Made by a program: the position numbers and the translations under genes
Source: Bdellovibrionales bacterium
GTDB taxonomy: Bacteria; Bdellovibrionota; Bdellovibrionia; Bdellovibrionales; JAMPXM01
Length of the DNA stretch: 64,000 bases
Direction of reading: 5' to 3'
Assembly: GCA_016713885.1 (NCBI GenBank)
Contig: JADJOF010000013.1
Location: forward strand, 139,841 to 203,840
The notes under the pieces: generated by a model
What the model saw: the letters and a program-made list of their open reading frames with translations, nothing else
Told to the model about the DNA's origin: nothing
The model's database searches: none
Part shown: one piece after another, positions 43,901-50,516 of the stretch
How positions within the stretch are numbered: the stretch's first letter is position 1
How the letters are laid out: each line of letters opens with the position of its first letter

Positions 43901-44005
43901 GAAGCGGAAAGCGAGGGATCGGGCACCGGTTTGCCTAATGAAGTGACAATCAAGAGTGAGAAATAGCGAGAGCAAAACAAGTAGGACTTTGTTGATAGGT
44001 GTCAC
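40985..44005 (-). CDS. HExxH metallopeptidase-like / beta-propeller / outer-membrane barrel fusion
   Basis: About 1006 aa from GTG 44005 (GAGGAG ten bases upstream; the frame extends to 44074 but the hydrophobic N-terminus TPINKVLLVLLSLFLTL begins here). Order: signal/anchor; a region near residues 90-190 with LITHEYTHVLNFQPA, a gluzincin HExxH motif, and WYSEGLAVEME supplying a possible third ligand; residues about 300-630 with WD40/TolB-like propeller blades (LAWLSREHNHDS, AVLFDGLDSVGRYEE, LLFTSHRSGVTNLYF); and a C-terminal about 330 residues rich in beta-strands (SSTSFVMRGYPSGAF, YRMPLTESYHGFD) like Omp85/surface-antigen barrels, ending ILSIAL. It would place a peptidase and propeller at the cell surface or in the periplasm. 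Exact blade count and topology unknown. Confidence 0.85.
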   Translation of the reverse strand: MTPINKVLLVLLSLFLTLDCHFIRQTGARSLAFRFLTAEASLGPTADPTIEWKKIETPHFEIVFDSRHYFLAREFAQSAERAWQTLVPVLRTWPDKTVIVIDDSGDMANGLASGFPYPQIRLFPAAPNPGETIAETGPWTLELITHEYTHVLNFQPAHGAMHWMRNIFGSIVRPNLLLPRWYSEGLAVEMETRFSPSGGRLRSADFTAIPRAMVLDDVLRKEDISRINEVSIPDWPGGARPYLFGGLIWHRLARGSLNMVGDLNDHFARRVPFFIETPVEERFEKNWSAILADTYSEVEARAVNQIERICDPGCEEGTSLGDNSFFSRSPVIEAKGDRLAWLSREHNHDSVVLVAQRKPDGSFDIAAASRLTEPTAANRVAWLPEPHSAVLFDGLDSVGRYEERSELWVYDIAAKKKHRVSMGLRGREADVSRFSSKPSSPVRVAFTQLTPGRTQIATATIAPNEKGAWKISGIEVMYTPEGENRVSWPTFTGENELVFVERSADGKEGLRALDLQTKRTRRLDLGGNATFPRWIEASPQGLLFTSHRSGVTNLYFAKATREGLGGGFAKPVALTNTATRAWSGELDPRTRALIYSRLDGSGSRLRAIAKPEERTALPVIEPLIERRETPFSPPTPTLSETELEAKDFSPWNYLIPRYWMPFMSYVPGGVFFSANTSSGDPLGRHAMAAGFSSDSRIGKPNMFLAYSNNTTPVKLTALGDDTWQRLSTGLNRRTTTGDLSGVFYLPGLSNSWFGEAGFNYQRSELQTTTSVDERQRGGPRLGLLWSDLSQKGREISPESGGLAKLSHAWYRPEFGNQVYDKTDVSLTGYFSRISHPALRFFPERHVLVLSAAVSWAPSLDRLFLGPSSISLNVENIALGASSTSFVMRGYPSGAFIGRKLIRSSVEYRMPLTESYHGFDTVPAFVQRWHGAVFADAVAVDGAFYDFDFNGYRAATLDSVYAAVGAEARLDMTILYHVPLQLIFGVHYGFDKRINPNGAYPILSIAL

Positions 44006-44112
44006 GGCGAAGAAGCTCCTCAATTGGCCCTTTGACAAAAACACGAGTGTTCTCAAGAATCTTCCAATATTCAATGCATCGGTACCAACGCCGAAAAGAG
44101 GAGATCAACACC

Positions 44113-44664
44113 ATGCGCAAAACCATGCACAGACAAAATGGTTCATGGAAATCGATGACAGTAACTTTCTCGTGTCTGGCCCTGGCCTTCGCGTTGGCGT
44201 CTTGTACGAAGCCGAAGAAGCCAGATGGAGAGGGCGGCGCAGAAGGTGCTGGCATCGAATCGTCGGCTTCGCCACAGCTTGCAGAAAAAGACATCGCGTT
44301 TGACCCGCAAGGTTCGGACTCGGGCAATATCAATGGTTTGAACACCGTGTTCTTTGAGTACGATTCGTCGCGCTTGAGTGAGACGGCAAAACAGACCTTG
44401 AAGAGCAACGCCGACTGGATCCGCGGTAATCCGAAGGCAACGATTCAGATCGAAGGCCACACAGATTCGCGTGGATCGACTGAGTACAATCTTTCACTAG
44501 GTGAGCGTCGTGCGAAGTCGGTTCGCCAGTACATGGAGAGCCTCGGTGTCGAGAGCAAGCGTCTTGCGAGCATCAGCTACGGCGAAGAGAAGCCGCTCGC
44601 TCAAGGTGATTCCGAGGCAGCATGGGGAAAAAATCGCCGTGCGAACTTTGTTCCGCTCCAGTAA
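44113..44664 (+). CDS. pal: Peptidoglycan-associated lipoprotein Pal
   Basis: 183 aa from ATG 44113 behind AGGAG; the frame to 43999 is spurious. The lipobox ALAS-C is near residue 31 followed by a Gly/Glu linker. The OmpA-like domain shows NTVFFEYDSSRLSETAKQTL and the peptidoglycan-binding IQIEGHTDSRGSTEYNLSLG then ERRAKSVRQYM, with the conserved Asp and Arg for diaminopimelate. It anchors the outer membrane to the wall and works with Tol proteins in division; tolB and tolQRA are not in the window. Two co-directional lipoprotein-like genes follow. Confidence 0.94.
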   Translation: MRKTMHRQNGSWKSMTVTFSCLALAFALASCTKPKKPDGEGGAEGAGIESSASPQLAEKDIAFDPQGSDSGNINGLNTVFFEYDSSRLSETAKQTLKSNADWIRGNPKATIQIEGHTDSRGSTEYNLSLGERRAKSVRQYMESLGVESKRLASISYGEEKPLAQGDSEAAWGKNRRANFVPLQ

Positions 44665-44668
44665 TTGT

Positions 44669-44983
44669 TTGAGAGGCCTTGTTGCCTCTCTTGGTACAGC
44701 AGTGGTTTTAATGACCACTGATGGCTGCGTTTCGGTCTTGCAGATAGACGAGTACGCCGTCGCACGTGCGGCACTGGACGCTGCCAAAGAATCCGAAGCT
44801 CCACGCTATGCTCCTGGGCTTTGGTATAAAGCGGAACAGGCATATCGCGAGGGCGAAGTCCTTTATAGCGATCGGCATTTTGACGATGCGCTGATTCGTT
44901 TCAATCAGGCACGAGCTCTTTCTGAACAGGCCGAGAACGCGGCCCGTGTATCTCGTTTTGAAGCTGGTGATCTGGCTCCGTAA
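44669..44983 (+). CDS. Lipoprotein-like DUF4398-type protein next to pal
   Basis: The frame extends upstream inside pal, so the true start must be near 44669 (TTG, four bases after the pal stop) giving 104 aa with a short hydrophobic segment GLVASLGTAVVLM and a Cys at MTTDG-C. The rest (YAVARAALDAAKESEAPRYA, LWYKAEQAYREGEVLYSD, ARALSEQAENAARVSRFE) matches the helical Ala-rich DUF4398 style often found beside OmpA-family genes. No Shine-Dalgarno precedes any candidate start; coupling to pal or a hairpin-regulated start is likely. The lipobox is atypical. Confidence 0.65.
   Translation: MRGLVASLGTAVVLMTTDGCVSVLQIDEYAVARAALDAAKESEAPRYAPGLWYKAEQAYREGEVLYSDRHFDDALIRFNQARALSEQAENAARVSRFEAGDLAP
44671..44720 (+). 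promoter_or_regulatory. Tandem stem-loops at the pal / DUF4398 junction
   Basis: Stem 1: GAGAGGC (44671-44677) with GCCTCTC (44684-44690). Stem 2: CAGTGGT (44700-44706) with ACCACTG (44714-44720). Both are perfect 7-bp stems with 6-7-base loops, and they cover the start region of the DUF4398-type gene. There is no T tract, so they are not an ordinary terminator; they may stabilise the pal mRNA end or gate translation. Confidence 0.55.
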
Positions 44984-45036
44984 GCCGGAGTTTTCAAGTG
45001 AAAGATTTTTCGCTCTTATTTTTAGGAGTCATCCGT

Positions 45037-45756
45037 ATGAAACTCAAAGTTTTGACTGCTGGTCTTCTCGCCTTCGTGGTTTTGCCAGGCTGTTTACAGA
45101 CACGAACCGGCGTTAAGGAGCAGGAAGAGAAGCAGGTGATTCGAAAACAAGTGGCAACGTTGCAGCAGACAACAGCCGACGTGAATCAGCGCTTTACGGA
45201 TCTTGAAGAGGATATGCGAAAGCACAATGGACGCTTTGAGGCGACCGACGCACGCATCACGCAAATCAAAGACCGGGCTGAGAAGAACGACTTTGCACTT
45301 GAAGCGAAAATCAAAGAGCAGGATCAAAAGTTCGTCGCCTTTCGCGAAGAGCTTGAAAAGATGAAGGCCGAGCTGACGGAGAGTCGGGCGTCTTTGGCGA
45401 ATGCCCAAGCGGCGCTTCAAGCGATTGCGGCCAGTGGCTCGTCAGGCGCAAGCATTCAGACGGCGACATCGGGTGGCGGAGCAAAGGGCGAAAAAAATCC
45501 CTTTGAAATCGGTGAGGCGAAATTTGAGGCGAAGTCTTACCGGGATGCGATTTTCTCCTATGAGGAGTATCGGAAGACTTATCCGAAAGGAAAGTCGTTC
45601 ATTGCTTCGACGTACAAAATTGGCATTTGTTTTCAGGAGCTCGGAATGGCGGAAGACGCCAAGCCATTCTATGAGGAAGTGATTGCGAAGGCGCCGAAAT
45701 CAAAAGAGGCCGATCGCGCTCGCGCGCGGCTCAAGGCACTAGGGAAAAAGAAATAG
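45037..45756 (+). CDS. CpoB/YbgF-like lipoprotein (Tol-Pal associated)
   Basis: 239 aa from ATG 45037 behind AGGAG. Signal and lipobox VLPG-C near residue 17, then a long coiled coil (EEKQVIRKQVATLQQTTADV to about residue 120), a Gly/Ser/Thr linker, and C-terminal TPR repeats (FEIGEAKFEAKSYRDAIFSY, YKIGICFQELGMAEDAKPFY). Coiled coil plus TPR after pal is the CpoB plan, coordinating wall synthesis with outer-membrane constriction. Enterobacterial CpoB is not a lipoprotein, so the lipid anchor here is a difference. tsaD follows directly. Confidence 0.85.
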   Translation: MKLKVLTAGLLAFVVLPGCLQTRTGVKEQEEKQVIRKQVATLQQTTADVNQRFTDLEEDMRKHNGRFEATDARITQIKDRAEKNDFALEAKIKEQDQKFVAFREELEKMKAELTESRASLANAQAALQAIAASGSSGASIQTATSGGGAKGEKNPFEIGEAKFEAKSYRDAIFSYEEYRKTYPKGKSFIASTYKIGICFQELGMAEDAKPFYEEVIAKAPKSKEADRARARLKALGKKK

Positions 45757-46857
45757 GTGAAGTTTAAAACGGTTCTGGCGGTTGAAACGAGTTGTGACGA
45801 TACATCGGCGGCAGTTGTAGGAGCGGATGGAACGGTACATTCTTGTGTTCAAGCCAGTCAGGATCTTCACCATGCGCGCTTTGGCGGAATCGTTCCTGAG
45901 ATCGCCTCGCGAAATCATACACATCATCTCATTCCTTTAATCGAAGAGGCACTCGAACGGGCGGGCGTCACGGCATCGTCCATTGATGGTTTGGCGGTGA
46001 CAGCGCGGCCGGGTTTGATCGGGGCGCTGCTCACTGGGCTTGTGACAGTGAAGACACTGAGCCTTGCGCTTGGAAAACCATTTATCGGCGTCAATCACCT
46101 TGAAGGCCATCTCATGGCGCCTTTTCTTCGAGATGCCGATTACCAACCGCCGGCGGGGTTTGGATTTCCGTATGTTGCACTCGCGGTGAGCGGCGGACAC
46201 ACGACACTTTACCGGATCGAGGCGTTTGGTCGATACAAGGTTTTGGGGCGAACGCTCGACGATGCGGCTGGTGAGGCTTTTGATAAGTTTGGAAAGCGAG
46301 CAGGACTTGGCTTCCCGGGTGGTGTTCGCGTGGATCGTCTGGCTCGCGTTGGAAATCCAACGCGGTTTGAGTTTCCGCGGGCAATGATTCGCGACGAGCG
46401 CGATGATATGAGTTTTTCAGGTCTAAAGACCGCTGCCGCTCGGGCGATCGATGAGCTGTTCCCGACGGATCGCGACCAGTTGATGGCGGACGCGGCGCAG
46501 TTTTTGGCGGAGGGTTCAAAGAATCCGCGGACAGGCCTCTTGGCCGATTTTTGCGCGAGCTTTCAAGAGGCGGTGACGGATGTGCTCGTGCAGCGACTGA
46601 CGCGCGCCGCGGTTCGAGAGGGTGTGCGGTCCGTGGTGCTCACTGGTGGAGTGGCGGCCAACTCGAGGCTTCGCGAAAGAGTGTCGGAGTGGGCTTCTCA
46701 AAATGGTATGATTGCGGCCATTCCGCCACTTCGTTTTTGTACCGACAATGCAGCGATGATTGGTTTTGCTGGAATCACGCGTCTCAATCGCGGCGAGCGA
46801 TCGGATCAAACGCTAAAGCCCGAGCCGCGCGCACCACTTGATCGGGAGCCCCAATGA
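45757..46857 (+). CDS. tsaD: tRNA t6A37 threonylcarbamoyl transferase subunit TsaD
   Basis: 366 aa, GTG start on the base after the upstream TAG. Typical TsaD: VLAVETSCDDTSAAVV at the start, GGIVPEIASRNHTHHLIPLI with two metal-binding His near residues 52-56, GLIGALLTGLV, LAVSGGHTTLYRI, DDAAGEAFDKFGKRAGLGFPGG (split by my reading as two motifs), SFSGLKTA and VLTGGVAANSRLRE. With TsaB, TsaC and TsaE it makes t6A on tRNAs reading ANN codons, an essential modification. It overlaps rsmA by four bases (ATGA). Confidence 0.96.
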   Translation: MKFKTVLAVETSCDDTSAAVVGADGTVHSCVQASQDLHHARFGGIVPEIASRNHTHHLIPLIEEALERAGVTASSIDGLAVTARPGLIGALLTGLVTVKTLSLALGKPFIGVNHLEGHLMAPFLRDADYQPPAGFGFPYVALAVSGGHTTLYRIEAFGRYKVLGRTLDDAAGEAFDKFGKRAGLGFPGGVRVDRLARVGNPTRFEFPRAMIRDERDDMSFSGLKTAAARAIDELFPTDRDQLMADAAQFLAEGSKNPRTGLLADFCASFQEAVTDVLVQRLTRAAVREGVRSVVLTGGVAANSRLRERVSEWASQNGMIAAIPPLRFCTDNAAMIGFAGITRLNRGERSDQTLKPEPRAPLDREPQ

Positions 46858-47693
46858 CTCGCAGAGAACGGCTTCTTGAGAAACTAAAAGAACTTCAGAC
46901 GGGACCGAAGCGGTCGCTTGGGCAGAATTTTTTAATCGCCGACGGTGTGATCGAGCGGATTTTAGAGCGCGCAGGACGACCCGGGTTTTCGGAACTACTT
47001 GAAATAGGTCCGGGGCTTGGTGCGCTGACTGAGGGGTTGATTGAGATTTCGGCGAAATTTGCTGGATCGCGCCTGCGAGTCATTGAGCTGGACCGCGCTT
47101 TTGCCGACGATTGGCGGTCGCGCGGAGTGGAAGTGATCGAAGGCGATGCACTGCAAATCGACTGGGCGGCGCTCGCGCTGAAGCCAGGAGCGCGACTCGT
47201 TTCAAATCTGCCGTATCAGATCTCATCGAGTCTTGTGATTGACCGCTCGGTTTGGCCCACTGGCGTGGCCAGCATGGTTTTGATGTTTCAAAAAGAGGTC
47301 GCCAGACGTGTCACCGCTCAGGCTCGAAGTGAGGACTATGGGCTGCTATCGGTCATAGCGCAAATCGGCTGGACGGTGAACGTGGTGTCGGAAGCCGGCC
47401 CTGGAGATTTTTACCCACCGCCACGCGTGGCAAGTCGAGTTTTGGGTTTTGAACGACGCGCGGATGCGCCGGATGAGGTGGAGTTCGCCGCGTTTTTGAA
47501 ATTCGCGAAGGCTGCGTATTCTCATCGGCGAAAACTGATGGTGAAGAATCTTGAGCCACTGGTTGGAAATCGCGAACGACTTGAAAGCCTGCTTGTCGAA
47601 CATGGGCATTCTATTCAGGCTCGTGTCGAAGAACTGTCTCCGGAGAAGCTTTTGGCGTATTTCCGAAGTGTTCGAATGGCGGGTGGCAAGTGA
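46854..47693 (+). CDS. rsmA: 16S rRNA dimethyladenosine transferase RsmA (KsgA)
   Basis: 279 aa. Landmarks: RSLGQNFLIADGVIERIL near residues 20-37, SAM-binding LLEIGPGLGALTEGLIE, catalytic SNLPYQISSSL near residue 120 (the N-L-P-Y motif for N6-adenine transfer), and AAYSHRRKLMVKNL near the end. It dimethylates A1518 and A1519 of 16S rRNA. ATG overlaps tsaD and the stop overlaps smpB (GTGA at 47690-47693), so tsaD-rsmA-smpB forms one translationally coupled unit. Confidence 0.96.
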   Translation: MTRRERLLEKLKELQTGPKRSLGQNFLIADGVIERILERAGRPGFSELLEIGPGLGALTEGLIEISAKFAGSRLRVIELDRAFADDWRSRGVEVIEGDALQIDWAALALKPGARLVSNLPYQISSSLVIDRSVWPTGVASMVLMFQKEVARRVTAQARSEDYGLLSVIAQIGWTVNVVSEAGPGDFYPPPRVASRVLGFERRADAPDEVEFAAFLKFAKAAYSHRRKLMVKNLEPLVGNRERLESLLVEHGHSIQARVEELSPEKLLAYFRSVRMAGGK

Positions 47694-48157
47694 GCGAAAA
47701 GAAGAAAACCGAGAACAAGCTGATTGCAGAGAACCGTAAAGCGCGTTTCGACTATACCATCGTCGATACTCTTGAGGCCGGCCTTGAGTTGCGTGGAAGC
47801 GAAGTGAAGTCGCTGCGTACGCATGGCGCCCAGTTGAAAGATTCCTACGTCATCTTGAAAAACGGCGAAGCCTATTTGCAGGGAGCGCACATCGCTCCCT
47901 ATATGGCCTCGAGTTACCTCAACCATGAGCCAGAACGCCTGCGCCGACTTCTCTTGTCTTCGGTCGAGCTGGACCGAATTGATCGAGCGATGGCGGAGAA
48001 GGGTTTAACCTGCGTTCCGCTCAAGGTATACTTCAAGGGACGGTGGGCGAAAGTTGAGATCGCCCTGGTCAAGGGCAAGAAAGCGGCCGACAAGCGCGAG
48101 TCGATGAAAACTCGCGATGTCGAGCGTGAGCTGCGTCAGGCGAAATCGCGTCGCTAG
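47690..48157 (+). CDS. smpB: SsrA-binding protein SmpB (trans-translation)
   Basis: 155 aa, GTG start inside the rsmA stop. Family features: ENRKARFDYTIVDTLEAGLE, LRGSEVKSLRTHGAQLKDSY, AYLQGAHIAPY, and the basic tail KGKKAADKRESMKTRDVERE with terminal RQAKSRR that enters the mRNA channel. It brings tmRNA to stalled ribosomes. No tmRNA gene was seen in the intergenic DNA around it. Confidence 0.97.
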   Translation: MSEKKKTENKLIAENRKARFDYTIVDTLEAGLELRGSEVKSLRTHGAQLKDSYVILKNGEAYLQGAHIAPYMASSYLNHEPERLRRLLLSSVELDRIDRAMAEKGLTCVPLKVYFKGRWAKVEIALVKGKKAADKRESMKTRDVERELRQAKSRR

Positions 48158-48180
48158 CTCCAACAAAGGGAGATCTTCGA

Positions 48181-49038
48181 ATGAAACTGCAGGTGGCTCT
48201 TTGGTTTGTGGCAGTTCTCGTGGCGAGCGCGATGACGGTGTCGTCATGCGCGGTGAAGTCAGTTCACGAGGGCGACTCTGCGGTTGCTGCGGCGTCAGAT
48301 CTCAAAGATGCAGCGAGTGAAGTGAGTCTTAAAGCCGACCGTTCGGCGATGGATGAGGCACGCAAAGATATTCCAGAAGAGATTCGTCGCGAGAACGATG
48401 AGATCGCGGGCCTACTGTCGTTCGTTGTTCGTGAAAGCGATGAGGAGCCGAGTCGTCTGCGCGATCGTTTTAACACCGCACTTCGAAAAAAACGTGAACG
48501 GTCCGATCGCGAACTGCGGAAGAAACGCGATGAATTTACCAGCGTTGAGCGAAAGAAACGCGAAGATTTTCTGAAGAAACTCAAAGCAGATCGCGATGAG
48601 TTCACTTCAGGGCGTCGCCGGTCACCGGAGGATCGCAAACGCTTTGACGATCAAGACACGAGTCGCCGCGATTTTTTCGCTACCGAGAGGGATCTGCGCA
48701 AGGATTTTGAGTCGTCGATGCAGGAGACTCGAAAGAACACCGAAGACTATATTCGCGAAAAGCAGAATGCCTTTAACCAAGATCTTCGCGCTTACCAGCA
48801 GCGATACACGGAGCGAAAGCGCGGGCTTGAACTTCAGCGTCGTACTGACTATAAGGCGCGACAGCTGGAGCGTGTCGGCAAGCCGGTGCATTCCTCTCCA
48901 CTTTCTGTTTCTGGCGGAACAGAACCGGAAGCCCGGGTGCTTCCGGCCTCCACTCCGTCGCCGGATCCGCTGGCGGAGTTTGATAAAATTCCGCCAGGCC
49001 CCGGTGTTCCACTCGCTCCTGGAAAAAAGGGGCCTTAG
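48181..49038 (+). CDS. Lipoprotein with highly charged long helix (285 aa)
   Basis: ATG 48181 with GGGAGATC upstream. Signal peptide and lipobox TVSS-C near residue 23, then residues about 60-230 form an extremely charged Arg/Lys/Asp/Glu helix with recurring RKKRxxF-type units (ELRKKRDEFTSVERKKRED; DFLKKLKADRDEFTSGRR), likely a single alpha-helix or coiled coil. The C-terminal tail is Pro/Gly-rich (PGPGVPLAPGKKGP). No known domain. A lipid-anchored rigid helix could act as a periplasmic spacer or span the envelope toward the wall. It follows smpB after a 23-base gap. Confidence 0.8.
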   Translation: MKLQVALWFVAVLVASAMTVSSCAVKSVHEGDSAVAAASDLKDAASEVSLKADRSAMDEARKDIPEEIRRENDEIAGLLSFVVRESDEEPSRLRDRFNTALRKKRERSDRELRKKRDEFTSVERKKREDFLKKLKADRDEFTSGRRRSPEDRKRFDDQDTSRRDFFATERDLRKDFESSMQETRKNTEDYIREKQNAFNQDLRAYQQRYTERKRGLELQRRTDYKARQLERVGKPVHSSPLSVSGGTEPEARVLPASTPSPDPLAEFDKIPPGPGVPLAPGKKGP

Positions 49039-49135
49039 GTAAAAGCGCGCCAAGCACAGCTCGTCGTTAAATTGAATCGGCCTCCAGGTGGATTTGTCTC
49101 AAAACTGGTCGGAAGAGTGATTTTCTTTGTTCCGC

Positions 49136-49164
49136 TTGGACTCGAGTTTTATTGCGGATAAAAT
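49136..49164 (+). promoter_or_regulatory. Strong sigma-70 promoter of a leaderless LuxR-type gene
   Basis: TTGGAC (49136-49141), 17-base spacer, TAAAAT (49159-49164). The ATG at 49171 is seven bases past the -10, where transcription would begin, and no Shine-Dalgarno is present, so the mRNA should be leaderless. Confidence 0.7.
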
Positions 49165-49170
49165 AAAGCC

Positions 49171-49699
49171 ATGGATGAGAATACGATGCGCGAATCCTAT
49201 CGTTCTGGTGGTGAAACGCTTGGCGTTTGCATTAAGTCGCTGGATCGCCGTGTGCGCTTTCAGAACCAACCGTGCATCGCGCTTTGCGGAAAAAAGAAAG
49301 ATGGCGAATTGTGCGAACAGGGCTGCATGCTCCACTACAAGTCGGGGGTTGGCGATCGATCTTTCGATCAGGGGCTAAGGCTTTTTCGTAACATTGAAGT
49401 TCCACAAGGTCGGGCGGATGCCGTTGTTATCAACGACGGTGCTGAGATCACGACATTGCTTTTTGAAAAGCAGGCGCTTGTTAAACGTCAGGTTGCCTAT
49501 CTTGAGACGTTTCGTCTTTCCCCGACAGAGGTGACTGTCATTGAGAAGGTTCTAGCAGGAATGACAAATCAGGAGGTGGCGGATGCGCTTTGTATTTCAA
49601 AGAGCACGCTGCGCACGCATTTGAACAACATCTAAAAAGATTCCCGCCGAACTCAAACGCGAAATTCTGGTCACACTGCTTTCAAAACCCGTTGAATAG
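49171..49699 (+). pseudogene. Cys-rich PAS-like / LuxR-type HTH regulator, 3' frameshift
   Basis: As written 154 aa ending at ..STLRTHLNNI (49635). The N-terminal half is PAS-like with a Cys set NQPCIALCGKKKDGELCEQG, then Cys again. The C-terminal half is LuxR-type HTH: LSPTEVTVIEKVLAGMTNQE followed by VADALCISKSTLRTHL. Continuation in another frame (KKIPAELKREILVTLLSKPV, stop TAG at 49697-49699) completes the last HTH helix if the A-rich run after ATCTA is corrected (two bases missing or one added). The cysteines may sense redox or bind metal, echoing the histidine kinase at 19898. Convergent with the next gene. Confidence 0.72.
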
Positions 49700-49744
49700 T
49701 CTGTTCACCTTTGCCGCCCAGAAAACGGTGCGTCATAAACTTCG

Positions 49745-50516
49745 CTAATGGCGTCCGGCTGTCGGTCGCAGGATGGTCAGTCCCATAATGACGACAATCG
49801 CGGTTAGCGACAGCAAGAAGAGCCCTCGTCCGAAAAGACGGACGCGCTTCCACCATTTGCCGTGAGAAGCGATAACAGAAACTGATTCGACGAAAAGAGT
49901 TTCGCAGGCGCCGTTTTCGGTGTCGTCGCGAACCAGGCTTGTCTTGCGCATCGGCATGCCGTCGATATCGTAGTCGACAAGCCTGCCGACGATGCGAACT
50001 TCATCGCCCTTCTCAATTCCGTCGAGAGCCGCGCGAACGGTGTCGTCTTTTGCGAGAACATGATTGTTGGCAAGCTCTCGGTAATCGACTCGGCCAGCGA
50101 TCGACGCTGGAGCCTGCGCGTAACAGGTCCAGTCGCCGCTTCGAAATGACATTTCCTCGTACAGTCCTTCGCTGAGGAGCCGCCCCCAGATAATGTCAAA
50201 AGTCCCGCGAGTTGAGATAGTCGCCTGTGCGTTCATGCATGCTGTCCCAAACGGAGTCTGAGCGATGCTCGGAAACGATAAGGCCTTCGCGTTCGTAGCG
50301 CGCGCGTGGATAGAGCGTATAGACCTTACCACCAAAGCGCAGGTACTCGGGCTGAGCGCTGGCCGGAAGCAGTTCTTGTCGCGGGGCCTCGACGTTTGGA
50401 TTTTGGAGAGAGCCGTAGCCAGGGAGGCGGCGTTCGCCACAGTGACCAAGAAAGAAAAGTCCCGCGCCGATGAGAAGCCCCGTCAGCGCGCGTTTCGCGG
50501 TCTTTGGATTGGTTAG
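49745..50516 (-). pseudogene. Membrane protein of unknown function, frameshifted, start unclear
   Basis: The C-terminal frame (49745 to about 50200) encodes FDIIWGRLLSEGLYEEMSFR, ERVDYRELANN-type periplasmic sequence and a C-terminal membrane helix (FGRGLFLLSLTAIVVIMGLT). Upstream the sensible frame is different: ALTGLLIGAGLFFLGHCGER (membrane helix), then EYLRFGGKVYTLYPRARYER and HERTGDYLNSRDF. The two join as RDFDIIWGRLL if the T4 run (plus A4 at 50198-50201) were T3. No ATG, GTG or TTG opens the N-terminal frame before the rluB stop, so the start at about 50516 is only a limit. An E3-ubiquitin-like-named GIDE domain resemblance is possible but I do not claim it. Confidence 0.6.

Noticed and set aside
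49039..49170. tmRNA or other RNA gene near smpB
   Set aside because: Only 132 bases, no tRNA-like ends, and the region is accounted for by a promoter.
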